From Serinus canaria (lineage: Eukaryota > Chordata > Aves > Passeriformes > Fringillidae): a DNA stretch of 64,000 nt. Under the pieces are notes generated by a model, which worked only from the letters and a program-made list of their open reading frames with translations, had not been told where the DNA came from and searched no databases. Position 1 is the stretch's first letter. Every line of letters begins with the position of its first letter. Positions 62,360-64,000 of this stretch are shown here, piece by piece. Both the position numbers and the translations under genes were made by a program. Location of the stretch: positions 43,742,435-43,806,434 of the forward strand of contig NC_066317.1 of the NCBI RefSeq assembly GCF_022539315.1, given 5' to 3'.

Positions 62360-63640
62360 TTGGAAGAAGGGGCAGGAACTTGGAAGGATTTCAAGGATAT
62401 TGTGATGCTATGAAGGGAAAATAATAGAAGGGCCAAAGCTCAGCTAGAACTTTGTCTGCTGCCAAAAAAGACAAAAAATTTTTCCTATGAATCAGAAACA
62501 CAAGGAGGGCTAAGGAGACTCTTTAGCCTTTACTGGATGCAGAGGGAAACATAGCGACAAGGGATGAGAAAATGGCTGATGTACACAATGTCCTCTTTGC
62601 TTCAGTAGAACCAGGTGTTCTTGGGGTACCCAAGAGCTAGAAACAGGGAGTGGAAGCACAATGAAGTCCCCATAATCCAAAATCCAAAGGGATGATGGGT
62701 CAACAACCTGCTTCACCACTTAGACCCACACAAGCTCATGGGGACAGATGGGATCCACCCAAAGGTGCTGAGGGAGCTGGTGGAAGGGCTCATCAGGCTA
62801 CCTTCCATGATTAACCAGCAGCCCTGGCTAAATGAGAGCAAATTTTCTGGAATTTAGCAAATGGGACACCCATCTACAAGATGGCTCAGAAGGAGGAGCC
62901 AGGGAACTAGAGGCCCATCAGCCTGACCTTGGTACAGGGAAGGCAATGAAACAGATCATCTTGACTGGCTGAAAGCTGCCCAGAGGAAAAGAACCTCAGG
63001 GTTGACAGCAGCTGAACATGAGCCAGCTGTGCCCAGGTGGCCAAGAAGGCCAATGGCACCCTGGCTTGTATCAGCAATAGTGTGGCCAGCAGGAGCAGGG
63101 CAGTGACTGTCCCACTGTGCTCAGCACTGCTGAGGCCAGACCCCAAGGGCTGTGCTCAGTTTTGGGCCCCTCTCTGCAAGAAGGACATTGAGGGGCTGGA
63201 GCAAATCCAGAGAAGGGCAATGGAGCTGGTGAAGGCTCTGGAGCATAAATCTTATGGTGAGTGGCTGAGGAAGCTGTGGGTGTTCAGCCTGGAGAAAAGG
63301 AGGTCCAAGGGGAACCTTATTGCTCTCTACAACCACTTGAGAGGAGGTTGTAGCAAGGTCAGGGCTGGACTCTTGTCCCAGGTAACAAGTGAAAAGACAA
63401 GGCCTCAAGTTGCTCCAGCAGAGGTTAGGATTGAATATTAGGAAAAAATTCCTCACTGTGGTCAAGCATTCAAACAGGCTGCCCAGGGAACTCATGGAAT
63501 CACCAGCCCTGGAAATGGCCAGAAGATGTGTGGATGTGACAGCTGGGGATATGGTTTAACAATAAACAGAGTAGTGTTGGGTTAATGGTTGTACCCGGCC
63601 ACAGGGGTCTTTTCCAACCTTAGTGATTCTGTGGCTCTAT
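62360..63640 (+). mobile_element. CR1 LINE, 5'-truncated and internally deleted
   Basis: The plus strand matches CR1 from inside the second open reading frame to the 3' tip. Diagnostic pieces are GGGCCAAAGCTCAGCTAGAA, GATGGGATCCACCCAAAGGT, AGCCTGACCTTGGTACAGGG, GGCCAAGAAGGCCAATGGCA and CTTTTCCAACCTTAGTGATT. A frame at 63037-63441 still shows C-terminal CR1 protein features ([33 protein letters not shown]). The central reverse transcriptase region is missing: sequence just after the QIILT-type segment near 62965 jumps directly to the C-terminal part. Frameshifts occur elsewhere, so it is a dead copy. It ends in A12. Confidence 0.9.
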
Positions 63641-63652
63641 AAAAAAAAAAAA

Positions 63653-64000
63653 ACAGAAACATGTTGAAAAACAACATTCTTTGGTCATTAGTGTTCAAAG
63701 GAGGAGTTTAGTCAGAAAGATGACCCCTTACAAAGCAATCTACAGATATGTGAGTAATTTCACTGTAGGCAGCTACGTTCACTAAGCACGAAGCATCAGT
63801 GACAGAAAGAAACAAAATATTATGAGTTTTCTCATCTTTCAGCAAAATTTTTGAACAGAGAAGCAACCTGTTGTAGCTAATCCCTATCTTTAAGATCTGA
63901 GACAACAGTTCTCATAATAGCTTCCCTCCTTTGGTGGGTTTGTGGGGCCAATCTCCTGTGCTACAGCCTCAGGCTGCTTTTGTCAACCTCGTTTTCTACC
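63653..64000. other. Intergenic sequence at the window end
   Basis: Nothing was recognised. Confidence 0.5.

Noticed and set aside
63037..63441. 134-codon open frame that looks protein-like
   Set aside because: It is the decayed C-terminal part of the CR1 LINE protein and not a host gene.

Overview
The window is vertebrate nuclear DNA, most likely from a bird. Exons are short, have GT-AG borders and are separated by AT-rich introns. The only clear transposons are CR1-type LINE fragments, which is the usual picture in birds. Two protein-coding genes are recognisable, and everything else is intron or intergenic sequence. No bacterial, viral or CRISPR-like system is present.

Region 1 (1-6985, + strand) is the 3' end of DLC1, a Rho GTPase-activating protein with a C-terminal START domain. 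Six coding exons can be joined without a phase error: 1613-1826, 2231-2345, 3250-3471, 3929-4146, 4308-4481 and 5011-5131. They encode the last 353 residues and are followed by a 3'UTR of about 1.85 kb. The rest of DLC1 lies upstream of the window.

Region 2 (about 6986-31144) is the intergenic space between two converging genes. It contains a CR1 fragment (11731-12283), several perfect hairpins and a complex nested palindrome (18068-19125), which is the least explained structure in the window.

Region 3 (about 31145-49760, - strand) is TRMT9B (KIAA1456/C8orf79), a SAM-dependent methyltransferase-like protein of the TRM9/ALKBH8 family. Three coding exons (38635-38482, 35528-35355, 32494-31455) join to a complete 455-residue protein. 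A CpG island at about 49.25-50.0 kb carries a strong donor site on the minus strand and is the likely promoter and first exon. That exon holds an in-frame upstream ATG that could add ten residues to the N-terminus.

Region 4 (about 50-64 kb) is upstream intergenic sequence with ancient SINE-like remnants, low-complexity tracts and a 1.3 kb internally deleted CR1 (62360-63640).

DLC1 and TRMT9B are also convergent neighbours on human 8p22, so the gene order supports both identifications. The two proteins are not known to share a pathway.
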